A stretch of 64,000 nt of DNA from Laccaria trichodermophora. Its lineage: Eukaryota; Basidiomycota; Agaricomycetes; Agaricales; Hydnangiaceae. The notes under the pieces are model-generated. The model saw nothing but the letters and a program-made list of their open reading frames with translations. It made no database searches and was not told where the DNA came from. Numbering within the stretch: position 1 is the first letter of the stretch; each line of letters starts with the position of its first letter. Location of the stretch: the NCBI GenBank assembly GCA_018417955.1, contig JACTVC010000002.1:868001-932000 (forward strand), read 5' to 3'. Shown here piece by piece: positions 34,755-45,883 of this stretch. Both the position numbers and the translations under genes were made by a program.

Positions 34755-36702
34755 CTAGTGTTTGCCGTTGTTCCGAGTACTCCTTTGGAAGACAGACCAT
34801 TTACCATCGTCTGTGCGCTTCGCCCTCAAAACGTTGTCACGGAGCTTCTGGGGGGCTTTCTTCCAACGAAGACGATTCTCATTAACGGTCGAACGGCGGT
34901 AAGGAGTGTTGGGGAAACATTCATGGAAGATAGTCTCGGTTCGTGTGGAGGAGTTCTTCTCACATGCCTCGAAAAAGCTGATGATGTCGACGGCATAAAA
35001 ATCTGCTGGCCATTGATGAGTTACTGCAGCGTTGCTGCTGGACGGCTCAACCTTGACGGCAACTGTTGTGGATGGTGGAGGGGAAGAATCTGAATCAGCT
35101 ATTAGCTCAATGGTAGGTGTGCTGTCGTTGCTGTGAAGGCCGAAATTGTTGCGACGTTTGGAGGCCAATCGAGAGTCCTGATTAGAGGCCCTCCTCTTCC
35201 GAATAGCCGGCGACAGTCCGGAGGAGCTATCGTCAGAAGAGAGCTCGATGATATTATTGGGTGCCTCAGTGACATCTAAAGGAGAGGGTGACGGTTGGAA
35301 CAAGGATGGTGGGAGGGTTTGTTTGTGGAATTGGCGTTGCGAGCAAGGCGGTTTTTTGTTGTGATGATCACCATCCTCTGATGACGATGAGGACACATCG
35401 ACAATTTTCCCCTTTCCTGAGGCCTTCCCTTTGCTCAGATACCTACCACGAAGCTCACGACGTTCCTCCGTAAGTTTGTATCGGAGATGAGGTGCAGATT
35501 CTGGCTTTGAAAGCCTGTCAAAGTCTGGGTAATTGACGACATGGCTAGGTTTGAGAAAAACCCGCATGCCTTCTTTCAGCTCAATGACGTGGCCGACATT
35601 GATGTTCACCCAGGTGCCGAGAGCCTGACGGTAGAGCTGGACACGTGTTGCAGAGTCATTGAGTGATAGCGTGCTCAATACCGAGGTAGAAAGGGGGAAA
35701 TAGGGCCAGGTAAACGCGAGCGGTCCCTCTTGAAATTCCTCCACAGTGGCAGGCTTCGAGTCCTCTGCCCACGCATATACGATGACCGTGTGCTTGACCT
35801 GCGCCGCACAGAGCTTCCGCTCAGATTCCACTCTCCTCCGCTCCTCTGCCAGTTCCTGCTCCTTTTCCCACTGACTCGTAAAAATGGGCGGCATGTGGGA
35901 CCGGAACCGAGGGTTTGGAAGGGCGTCAAGGACATCTACATCAGGAGACATCCGCACGTTCGCATTGGGAGGAGACGCAGTCAGTATTTGCCCATCGTGG
36001 CTATTAGCTGCTGTTGGTGGGAGTGGCGGCGTGGGAATGCGAACACGACCTGGTTGAACGGTGGTGGCAGGTGGTGATGCTGAGTAGGGACCGGTGCACG
36101 TCTTGGCTGAGCGAGGACCAGGACCAGTGTGCGTCTTGGAAGTGCAGCCACCATTACTGATGCAGTGCTTCCGACAGAGACGACGCCCGCAATCGGGCGC
36201 AATACGCGACTGCCCACATCCGTTGATTGGGCAGAGGAGTTTTCCTGTAGGGGCAGTCGTCGCAAATACGCTACCACCGATGGCTTGTGCTGTGGCAGGG
36301 AAGGACGTATTAGACCCAGAAGCCTGCAACGGTAGAGGAAACGATGGTGCTGGTGCGATAGCGGGGGGCGGGGACGACGGTGATATCGAATACGTGGCAG
36401 GAAAGAATCCAGTGGTCCCGAAAGCCTGCGACGGCGCAGTAAACGAAGGTGGTGTGGTGACGGGGGGCGAGGATGACGGTGATTTTGAATACCCCTTCTT
36501 CCAGCGAAACATGTTGCACCTCTCGCCTTTGGCATTGGGGCCTTGACACTAATCGTTTATCGTTAGCGTCGTGAATAAGATGTAATAGCATTTAACTTAC
36601 TATGGCAATCGGACGACCTTTATTACCATTCGCATCACTTTGACACGGCTTGTAAGGAGCGAATCGACCACACTGGCAGGTTATACCATCCAAAGGATCC
36701 AT
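34755..36702 (-). CDS. GRF-like zinc-finger protein, KDZ element passenger
   Basis: Exons 36601-36702 and 34755-36548 on the minus strand. The spliced N-terminus is MDPLDGITCQCGRFAPYKPC, then NKGRPIAI joined to CQGPNAKGERCNMFRWKKGY. The C-x-C...C...NKGR...C...C...F-x-W pattern resembles a GRF zinc finger (a nucleic-acid-binding fold). After a Pro/Ser-rich stretch come a second Cys/His cluster (LLCPINGCGQSRIAPDCGRR and LCRKHCISNGGC), a conserved-looking middle domain (AWAEDSKPATVEEFQ, FDRLSKPESAPHLRYKLTEE), Ser/Asp tracts that look like SUMO-binding motifs (IIELSSDDSSSG, IELIADSDSS) and a basic C-terminus. It is convergent with the transposase inside the same ends. Function unknown. Confidence 0.75.
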
Positions 36703-37116
36703 ATTCACCAGACAGAAGAGCAACTAGGTTGGGCAGTGTAGAATCGGGCTACATTGTGAAGGAATGTCGGGTAGAGATAGTGATGTTCGTGGAGAGGAGA
36801 TTTGGTGAGTGGAAGCTCAAGCTAGAGAGGGTTATTGTTAGCAGCAGTGATGAAGGTAGATGGAGTATTACATACCTGAAGAGGAGTGGAACGTACCCTT
36901 AGACGGCGTTGTTGAGCGTGGATGGTGGTGAAGGAACAGTGTGACAAATCAGACTGACAGCCGGCGGTGACGGAAAACGCCGGACAGCCAGACGCCAGCC
37001 AGCCAGACAACCGGCTTTTCCAAATTCGAGATTTTTTGAGGTCAGCGGGCGGTCCGACATTCTGAGATCGTCACGATCTCCGTCTGCCCATCCTCTCAAC
37101 GGATGTCTTAATTCAA

Positions 37117-38803
37117 ATTCAAAGCTTTCTGGACCCAAAGGATATTCTTTCCCTGCGCAAGGTACTTATTGTTACTTGAAACATTGAAATACACAATAAC
37201 CGCCATCTTCAACAACTCTAACTCAAGACCTCCAGAGTGTTATATGCAACTTCGAAGTTACGCATAGTATGGATCAACGCATTGCGACGAGTATGCTATA
37301 TGGATGGCATCAGCCTGTCTACCTTTCATCCCATTGAACATCTATCCTCAACCGAGCTTGAGAACGCCGCACTCTCCCCCTTTCGATTTGTCAGCCGGGT
37401 GGAGGCTAGTATTACAGCTGGCGAAAATATAAGACCTTTGACGACTCGTGTTCTTGTGCCCAATTTATCGCCACTCACTCCGACGGAAGGCATGGACATC
37501 TCGTTCGATTGCAATTCAATTTTCCTTGTTCCGGGGGGTCGCTTTATGTTGGCTGATACGACTGACCATGGACTGTGCCTTTGGGACCTTGGAATTCAAC
37601 CAGGATCGTCAATAAATCCATCTCCTTTGGCCTTTCTTCACAAAGCGAACGGGGAGGCAACCAGGTTCATCTCTCCCACACCTGACGCTCACGGAGTTTA
37701 TATATGCATAGCGGGAGAGATGTAAGCATCTCCTTTACCTTTTTGGAAAATATCTCAACAGGATGGCAGGAACCTAAATACAGAGCGTACTTGCCTATCT
37801 GTTCATGAAATATACCCATCATTTCCGGACGTCACGTTTCACCCAACTCACTCCTTGAAGGTCAAGGGAGAAGTCGACTGTATATATATCTACCGAAATG
37901 TTCTGGCCTGCAACCATGATAATAATCAAGTCACAGTTTGGAATTTCATGCAGAACAAGGGAGTCAGCTGGGAGTACACTAAAGTAATAACCGATGTTGG
38001 TACTCGACCCCAAATCAACCCCTTTAACGTAAATGACCTGACAAATGTCCCTGTAGGTTTTTATCTTCGCTGACTCCTTAATTCTCGTCGAATGCGAGTA
38101 TTTGACCGTCTGGGATATCCACGACTCATTCTATCTACCCAATGATGATATAAACGGTGTTCCGCTTATCCAACATCTTCCCAGATTGGAACGTGGACAC
38201 AATGATCTTGGGCGGAATGGAATATCCCTTCTCTCTCCTCCTAGCCAATGGGTTTCTCCTGGATGCAGACTCCCTTTCTTTGGGTTATGCACCCAGTTCC
38301 AAGGGGCAGCTCCTACTATGCAATCCTATACCTTCGAGCCCATCGATCCACCCCACAATTCACAACTCCAGAGGTTTGATCCATTGCTAACAGATTTTGT
38401 AGATTCTCTACCACTTTCAATTATCGATTCAGAGGAATTTCTTCGACATTTACGATTTTGTGACCAGTATCTTGTCATAGCATGGCTCAGCTATCCCGCG
38501 ATCGATCACGACGTCGTTATCAGCCTCATCCATACGCCAGTTGGCCCGCTTAAGCATGTTCGTCCCAAAATTCAATACCTGGAAACTAAGAGCGACGACC
38601 CCGATGATATTATTGCCATCAATGATTTTGATTTCTGCCCAGCATCTGGTCGACTTGTTTTAACAACAGTTTTCGGAGATATTCGAATCATGGATTATCT
38701 GAGTCCTCCGGAGGTGTCTGGCACTGGCCCGTCAGCATCAACTCTTTTCGGCATTTGCACCATTTCTGACGTTAGTTCTTCAATAGCCATCAATGATCAT
38801 TAG
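37117..38803 (+). CDS. F-box/propeller-like family member F, start not found
   Basis: Visible exons: the end of exon 1 to 37161 (STDVLIQIQSFLDPKDILSL), then 37228-37721, 37770-38028 and 38057-38803, all in phase (500 codons for the last three). No ATG precedes the F-box-like motif in frame; a TGA lies about 20 codons upstream, near the KDZ border at 37038. Motifs: TSRVLYATSKLRIVW, FLVPGGRFMLAD, LCLWDLGIQ, SPTPDAHGVYICI, VHEIYPS, VTVWNFMQN, LTVWDI, DFDFCPASGRLVLTT and IRIMDYLSPPE. The C-terminus is extended by some 30 residues after the SPP motif. It may use a non-visible upstream exon or be 5'-damaged by the KDZ insertion. Confidence 0.72.
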
Positions 38804-39166
38804 CAAAGTTTAAATGCTACCCCTCCTGGAGAGGTCAGAGTGTCATAGAGGAACCAGAGCAATCCGAGATGTCTTTTTCTCTATCTGGTAGCACTAGTCA
38901 TCACCGTCATTGTGAATCGATTTTAGAAATTTTTCTTCACGTCAAACTCTATGAGCTCATTTGCTACCACTGTCTGTGAAAAACAGACTGCTTCCAAATA
39001 TGTCGCAGATGCCAAATGCCATTAAATCAAGATATATCTTGCGAAGCAATGCCAACTCTTTGACTCCAGGGATTGCACTCGTCTTTGCATCACGTGTCTT
39101 CCATTCATCTCAGCGGCTGCCGGCGCTCAACGAGATTGGACTGATCAACACGCTAGAAATCTCCTT

Positions 39167-40878
39167 GTGGCGATGTTCAAGGGACCTGCCCCCGATCTTC
39201 AACGATCACATACTACCGCGTCCAGATATGCCCACCCCTCTCTTTCCACTCTTCCCCCTGACGTCTTGATCCAAATCCAAACTTTTCTGGACCCAGACAA
39301 CATCATCTCTCTTCGCAAGGTATCAATCATCCTATTTCCAGAATGTTTAACACTAACGGTTTCCTTATCATTTATCTTTGAGACCTCTAAAGCGTTGTGC
39401 ACCGTCACAAAATTGCGAATTGTGTGGATCAACGCCTTGCACCAAGTGTGTTTGATGCACGGCATAAATCTGTCCACGTTCTACCCACTTGAAAATATTT
39501 CGCAAATCGAACTTGAACATGCCGCCTACTCACCTTTTAGATTTATAAGATACGCAAGAGATAATATCCCATTTGAAGGAGATATTGAATCCGTTGTCAC
39601 CCGCATCCTTGAGCCTCGATTACCGCCCGTCATTTCGACGGATGAGAATGTACCCTTTGATTGTCACACTCTTTTGCTCATTCCGGGCGGTCGGTTCTTG
39701 GTTACCGATACGGTTCAACACGGCGTGGCCCTTTGGGACCTCGGAATTCATGCAGGAATACCAATGAAACTGTCCCCTCTAGCTGTGCTTCCGACAACCA
39801 TGGAATCCTTTGTCACATTCGCCAGCCCAACTCCGGATGGTCATGGAGTCTACGTTTGTATTGAAGAACAGGTGTAAGCATCTCGGCAATTTTTATCTAT
39901 ATTGCACATCCCACACACATCATAGGAACACAGACACCCGCGTGTCAATCTACGAAATATACCCATCCTCTCCAGACGTAGCTTTTCGTCCTACCCATTC
40001 CTTGAAGGTCAAAGGAACACTTGATAATGCATACATCTACAGAAACACACTGGCCTGCAGTCATGATAACCATCTCATCACGGTCTGGGATTTTATCCAA
40101 AACAAGGCAATCAGTTGGGAGTACAATGTAGTACTTCGACCGAATGGTGTTAGTGATTCTTCAGGAATCAATCACTCTATTTATTGACTACTTATTTTTT
40201 TACAAGGTTATACTCTTTAACGACACCCTCCTTCTTGTTGAAGTCGGGAAATTGACCGTCTGGGACGTGCCTAGCTCACTGTATCCGCCGGTCTCGGACA
40301 ATGTGGAGGCTGCGTTCATCCAGCTCCTTCCCAGATTGGAAATTCGTACACCATCGCCAGCTGAACCCTTTCGAGTTTCTCCTTCTAGTCAGTGGCTTTC
40401 TGCAGGACAGTCGCGACTCCCTTTCTTTGGATTGTGCGGCCCGACACTTGACGCACAAGGGGAGGAAATTGTCGATGATTACTATACTGCTATGCGTTGC
40501 TACACCTTCAAGTCTGTTTCAAGCCTTCCCGATAACCCAACCTTTCAGGCGTTTGATCCACAACACGTGGGCGTCGTGAACTCTTTTCACCTTTCGACGT
40601 TGTCCGAGGACTTTCTACGACATATACGGTTTTGTGACAAGTCGCTTACCATAACGTGGCAGGTTGGTGACGACGTAAATATTGGCATTATGAGGATGCC
40701 ACAGGGTGATCCGGACAGTGTGGCCACCCCCGCCATTCGACGTCTTTTCAATGGGGAGGAGGTCGAACTAAAGGATTTCGACTTTTGTGTAGCAGCGGGT
40801 CGATTGGTTGTCACGACGGCAGCTGGTGATATTCAAATTATGGATTTTCTTACTCCCCCTACCCCCGTAAGCGTCTAA
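39167..40878 (+). CDS. F-box/propeller-like family member G
   Basis: Exons 39167-39319, 39383-39873, 39926-40148 and 40207-40878 join to 512 residues. The first intron is 63 nt and also open in frame, so an unspliced reading is possible. The start MAMFKGPAPDLQRSH leads to the F-box-like LPPDVLIQIQTFLDPDNIIS. Motifs: TSKALCTVTKLRIVWINALH, LLIPGGRFLVTD, VALWDLGIHAG, TPDGHGVYVC, VSIYEIYPSS, NHLITVWDFIQNKAISWEY, LLLVEVGKLTVWDVP, DFDFCVAAGRLVVTT and IQIMDFLTPP. It is nearly identical to H over most of its length. Confidence 0.84.
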
Positions 40879-40989
40879 TGCTTTCAACATCATTCATCCG
40901 AAGTGACTGTGCCACTTGCACCTTGATAATAGATACGAATGAACTTCAGATTTTCAGCTGAGGATCACTCGTAAATTATAAGCGAAAAT

Positions 40990-41240
40990 GGATGGATTAT
41001 CTGAGTCCTCCCGTGTCAGGATCTCCCCGTCAGCGTCAACCCTTTTCGGCATTTGCACCATATCTGACGTTAGTTCTTCAATAGCCATCAATGATCATTA
41101 GCAAAGTTTAAAGGCTACCCCTTCTGGAGAAGTGTCAAAGAAGAACCAGAGCAGTCCGAGATGTCTTTTTCTCTATCTAGTACTAGTCATCACTGCCATT
41201 GTGAATCGATTCTAGAAAATTTTCTTCACGTCAAACTTAT
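40990..41240 (+). pseudogene. Duplicated tail of member F upstream of member H
   Basis: Sequence from about 40990 repeats the last coding part and 3' flank of F (around 38690-38945): MDYLSPP, then LFGICTISDV-like sequence, then SSSIAINDH and a stop, followed by the same non-coding stretch (AAGTTTAAAGGCTACCCCTT and onward). It marks the left edge of a second copy of the F-tail to G segment, giving rise to H. Confidence 0.85.
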
Positions 41241-41497
41241 AAATGAGCTCATTTGCGAAAACAAACAAACTGCTTCCAAATATGTCGCGGATGCCAAATG
41301 CCATTAATCAGGATATATCTTGCGAAACAACTCTGACAGGGATTGGACAGGGATCAGACAGGGATTGCACTCGTCTTCAATGCTGTATATGAAGGAACCT
41401 GCGATCACGTGTCTTGCATTCCATTCATCTCAGCGGCTGCCGGCGCTCAACGAGATTGAACTGATCAACACGCTAGAAATCAGCTCTACCTCTCTTC

Positions 41498-43270
41498 GTG
41501 GCGATGTTCAAGGGACCTGCTCCCGATCTTCAACGATCACATACCGTGTCCAGTTATGCCCACCCCTCTCTTTCCACTCTTCCCCCTGACGTCTTAATCC
41601 AAATTCAAACTTTTGTGGACCCAGACGACATCATCTCTCTTCGCAAGGTATCGATCATACTATTTCCAGAATGTTTAACACTAACGGTTTCCTTATCATT
41701 TATCTTTGAGACCTCTAAAGCGTTGTGCACCGTCACAAACTTGCGAATTGTGTGGATCAACGCCTTGCACCGAGTGTGTTTGATGCACGGCATAAATCTG
41801 TCCACGTTCTACCCACTTGAAAATATTTCGCAAATCGAACTTGAACATGCCGCCTGCTCACCTTTTAGATTTATAAAATACGCAAAAGATAATTTCCCCT
41901 CTGAAGGAGATATTAAATCCGATGTGACTCGCATCCTTGAGCCTCGATTACCGCCCGTCATTCCGACGGGTGAGGACGTACCCTTTAATTGTCACACTCT
42001 TTTGCTCATTCCGGGCGGTCGGTTCTTGTTTACTGATACGATTCAACACGGCGTCGCCCTTTGGGACCTCGGAATTCATGCAGCAATCCCAATGAAAGTG
42101 TCCCCTCTAGCTGTGCTTCCGACAACAGAGGAATCTTTTGTCAGATTCACCAGCCCAACTCCGGACGGTCACGGCGTCTACGTTTGTGTTGAAGAACAGG
42201 TGTAAGCATCTCAGATATTTCTATTTCTCTATCATTGCTGCACATCTCACACACATCATAGGAATTTGTACGCAGACACCCGCGTGTCAATCTACGAAAT
42301 ACACCCATCCTCTGCAAACGTGGCTTTTCGTCTTACCCATTCCTTGAAGGTCAAAGGAGCATTTGATAACGCATACATCTATAGAAACACACTGGCCTGC
42401 AGTCATGATAACCATCTCATCACGGTCTGGGATTTTATTCAAAACAAAGCAATCAGTTGGGAGTACAACGCAGTACTTCGACCAAATGGCGTCAGTGACT
42501 TTCCAGAAAACAGTCACTCCATGTCCTGACTAATAATGTTCTACAAGGTTATACTTTATACCGACACCCTGCTCCTCGTTGAATTCGGGAAATTGACTGT
42601 CTGGGACATGCCTGGCTCACTATATCTGCCGGTCTCGGACGATATGGGGCCTGCGTTTATCCGGCTCCTTCCTAGATCGGAAATTAATACTCCATCGCCC
42701 GATGAATCCTTTCGCGTTTCTCCCCCTAGTCAGTGGCTTTCTGCAGGACAGTCGAGACTCCCTTTCTTTGGATTGTGCAGCCCGACGCCCGATGTAGAAG
42801 GGGAGGAACTTGATGATGCAAGTGCTTCTATGCGATGCTACACCTTCAAGTCGATTGCAAGCCTTCATGATGACCCAAACCTGCAGACATTTGATCCACA
42901 ACAAGTGGGCGTCGTGAACTCTTTTCCCATTTCGACGATGTCCGAGAACTTTCTACGACATATACGGTTTTGTGGCAAGTCGCTTACCATAGCGTGGCAG
43001 GCCGGTGACGAGGTAAATGTCAGCCTCATGGAGATGCCACAGGGTGACCCGGACAGCGTGGCCACCCTCGTTATTCGACGTCTCTTCAATAATGGAGAGC
43101 CGGAGGTCACACTAAGAGATTTCGACTTTTGTCCAGCAGCGGGTCGATTGGTTGTCACGACGACAGCTGGTGATATTAAAATTATGGATTTTCTTACTCC
43201 CCCTACCCCTGTAAGTCTAGTGCTTCCAACATTCATCCAAAGTGACCGTGCTTGCACCAGATACGAATGA
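41498..43270 (+). CDS. F-box/propeller-like family member H
   Basis: Exons 41498-41647, 41711-42201, 42262-42490 and 42548-43270 join to 530 residues. The start MAMFKGPAPDLQRSHTVSSY is followed by LPPDVLIQIQTFVDPDDIIS. It shares motifs and intron positions with G, including LLIPGGRFLFTD, VALWDLGIHAA, TVWDFIQNKAISWEY, LTVWDMPGSL, DFDFCPAAGRLVVTT and IKIMDFLTPP. The C-terminus runs about 20 residues past TPP because the stop used in G is not matched. G and H are a recent tandem pair from duplication of a roughly 2.3-kb unit. Confidence 0.84.
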
Positions 43271-43618
43271 ACTTCAAAATTTCAGCTGGGAATCAATCAT
43301 AAAATTTATGGGGATATAGTGGAAGAAACCCGTTCCTCTTTACAAATATATAGCTGGTTTTAGTTGCGACACCAGCAGAGAATCCGTTTAGATATATTTG
43401 AAATATGATTAGGCTTCGATAGAACGGGACGTTGATTCCTAGCTCATGACGCACGATTCCGAGCAAAGTTGAATTATATGAGTGGAGGTGGCCATAGGAA
43501 CCAATCAGTACGATGTAGGTCTAGAATAATAGATAGTAGCAGAATCAACTGCTCCTAATGACAAGTTTTGGAAACGACTCAATCAATGGAGATGTAAACC
43601 ATTCTTCTAGCCATTCCC

Positions 43619-44736
43619 TCAAAGATCGACAAAGCGCTTAACCTTGTTGAGCCACTTGACATATTCCTAACGTAAAGGCATGAGCAACGTGAGAGACGTG
43701 GTAGAATATATTGCGCAAACCTGTTGTTCCTTGTGTGCGGCATATTCAGGAATGAATGCGGCGACGTTTTCATTGATGCCACGCTCTTGCAGGTACTTGT
43801 CAAATTCGTCTTGGACACCAACGTCAAGGGTCTCGAACTAAAAAGTTTTATCTTCAACAAAGGTTGACGTATAAAGTAGAGGAGAAAAGTACCGCAGGAC
43901 CAATGTACAAACCACGGCGCTTCCAGTCAGCTTCGGCGGTGAGTTCTTGACCGAGCTTAGCATCTTCGTAGAACGAGATGTTCTCAATCAAAAAGTGTGA
44001 ATCCTGGCAGACCATGTCCACACTCAACGCCCCAGGACCACTGGTCTAAGAACGGAAATCAGTGTAAGGACCTCGAGTGATATATATGGAGATATTACCT
44101 TGGTAATAGTAAGAGCGGCACGAACAGGACTGGAAGGATTGGGACTCTCATCAGCCTCGTCGCCAGCATCTTCATTTTCGGGCTCGAACTCGGTGTCAGC
44201 CTGAATGTCGGCAATGGAAAATATGATACGGATGCTGGGTTGTCAAGCAGAGTAAGAAACTTTCGTGCAGCGGAGCAATGGACCCACTTTTCATCGCCAA
44301 ACTTGCGTGTCAGCGCAACCTCGTCGTGACCGGGAATATCTTCGATCTGCGCAACGTTCGCATCAGCATTTTGCTCAAGAAACTTCAGTTGGCACCCTGA
44401 CTCACAGACCATACGCCCTGCTCCAGGAAGTTCCGCAGGAACTCGGGTGATGATTCGTTGGCCCTGGCCTCCTTCTCATACTGCAGCTCCTCTTGCAGTT
44501 TTTGTGAGAGTGGGATGTCCGCTACACAGCACGTTAGAAGTAGCAGAAACGAAAATCCAACGAAACATACACGCTCCACTACCCAGCCGTCTGGCAGAAC
44601 CTGAGAACGCCCTCACCGCTGGTGTCACCGTCACTGCTGCCCGAGGAGCAGCCAATGCAGAGACCCGCATGCCAGATACGATGCGGGACCGCAAGGCAAT
44701 GCGAGAAACTTGGCAAAGAGAACGGAGAGCAGACAT
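43619..44736 (-). CDS. Mitochondrial matrix glycoprotein family (p32/MAM33-like)
   Basis: Minus strand, multi-exon, start MSALRSLCQVSRIALRSRIV, an Arg/Ser/Ala-rich mitochondrial presequence. The mature part has DIPLSQKLQEELQYEKEA, then SPEFLRNFLEQGVW, EDIPGHDEVALTRKFGDE, IRIIFSIADIQAD (spliced), VRAALTITK, a long acidic/variable loop, GALSVDMVCQ, FDKYLQERGINENVAAFIPE and a C-terminal QEYVKWLNKVKRFVDL. This is the layout of the p32/C1QBP/MAM33 family, doughnut-shaped acidic trimers in the mitochondrial matrix linked to respiration and translation. About four introns of 50-60 nt. It stands between family members H and I. Confidence 0.85.
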
Positions 44737-45883
44737 GGTTACGCGCGGAAGAGAGGTTTGGTAAGACCTGGTGAAACGATGAATTTTTCAGTCGACGTCA
44801 CGCGTGTTTGTTTGGCACCAAGATGCGTAGCAAATAAGCTTCCCCGAACTTGAAGTTGAACGTCAAACTCCATTTCATGAAAATGAAAAGCCGCGGCTCT
44901 CACTCATAGACAACTGATACAATTTACATATGACGTCGTTTCTTCGAGACTCCGACTTGGACTAATGGGCGCGTTCGAGCTCTATGTACTCATTGCTGGC
45001 ACTAAGTAAGTGCACGAGACATTTTCTTTCAGATTCCCTTCGCACTAGGCCCCATTGGAGTGTCCATTCTAAATATGTTTCTCCAATGTTCCTCAAGAAA
45101 CATTGAAACAGTAAATTATCTTTTTTTGGAGATAAACGCTACATTTCGTTTCAGCCAAGAGGCTGAGCCAACCAACCTCGATATTCCGAAGACGAACTCC
45201 TATCAACGTTGTTCCTTCACTTTACAAGATGTAGGCAGCCGGTTACAGGACTCATATGGTGCGTCGCCGCCGGAACAACTTTAAGCTACTATTAGCTTCA
45301 TTTAGGTTCGTTAACTCCTCCCCCCTTGCCGTCTTTTGGCAGGAACAGAAGCGAGATGGATTATTATCCTGATAATCACTTTCAGCTTCGCGCAGCAAAT
45401 CCTGAATTATTTCGCGTTCCTCCTCAGGCATAACTGCCATCTTCTGAGTCTGACGCAGCAAGAAATCAGTTTCTTACTAGGTCATATGAGCGTTAAGACA
45501 TGATATAGATGGAAATGAATCTCGCAGTGACTTCAAACAATGAACAGTCTAGTTCCGGTTTAAACGACACAGATGAGGGATACAACCTCTCAATCACGGC
45601 ATCCTTAGAACTTGCCAGACAAGCTGACTAGAAATGTAGTCGAATGATGGCACGATTCATTTTTTAGCGCCTGGCAGTAGTTTTCGAAACAGACGTAACA
45701 AGGACTCCGATAAAACGCCAAGATAGACAAAAATATCCGTACTTGAGTCAAAAAAACAATTGCGGGTATGTCTGTATGGGGATACGAGTAATGGTAGACA
45801 CACAGACGTGACAAGTCCTGATTATTCACGGCCATGATAAATAAATTTCCAACGGATACATAGCTGATTTTCAAACGGATGAA
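44737..45883. other. Spacer between the p32-like gene and family member I
   Basis: Short frames only (for example minus strand 45252-45461 with EEEREIIQDLLREAESDYQD, glutamate-rich). No family or start signal was found. Confidence 0.4.

Larger units (their letters stand above)
30456..37038. mobile_element. KDZ-type transposon, 6.6 kb, with transposase and zinc-finger passenger
   Basis: The left end (from 30456) and right end (to 37038) are imperfect inverted repeats sharing ATCTCGAA(C/T)TTGGAAAA, each six bases in from the border. The sequence AGGTCAGC is present on both sides (30448-30455 and 37039-37046), an 8-bp duplication as known for KDZ/Zisupton elements. Inside each end are GGCTGGCTGGCG-like repeats in opposite orientation. 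The element contains the CxC5-type transposase (plus strand) and a GRF-like zinc-finger gene (minus strand), convergent. The transposase is interrupted by a second element. Confidence 0.75.

Noticed and set aside
36094..36546. 150-codon plus-strand open frame opposite the zinc-finger gene
   Set aside because: It is the mirror of the Pro/Ser-rich part of the minus-strand gene, which has a spliced zinc-finger start and a much longer frame.
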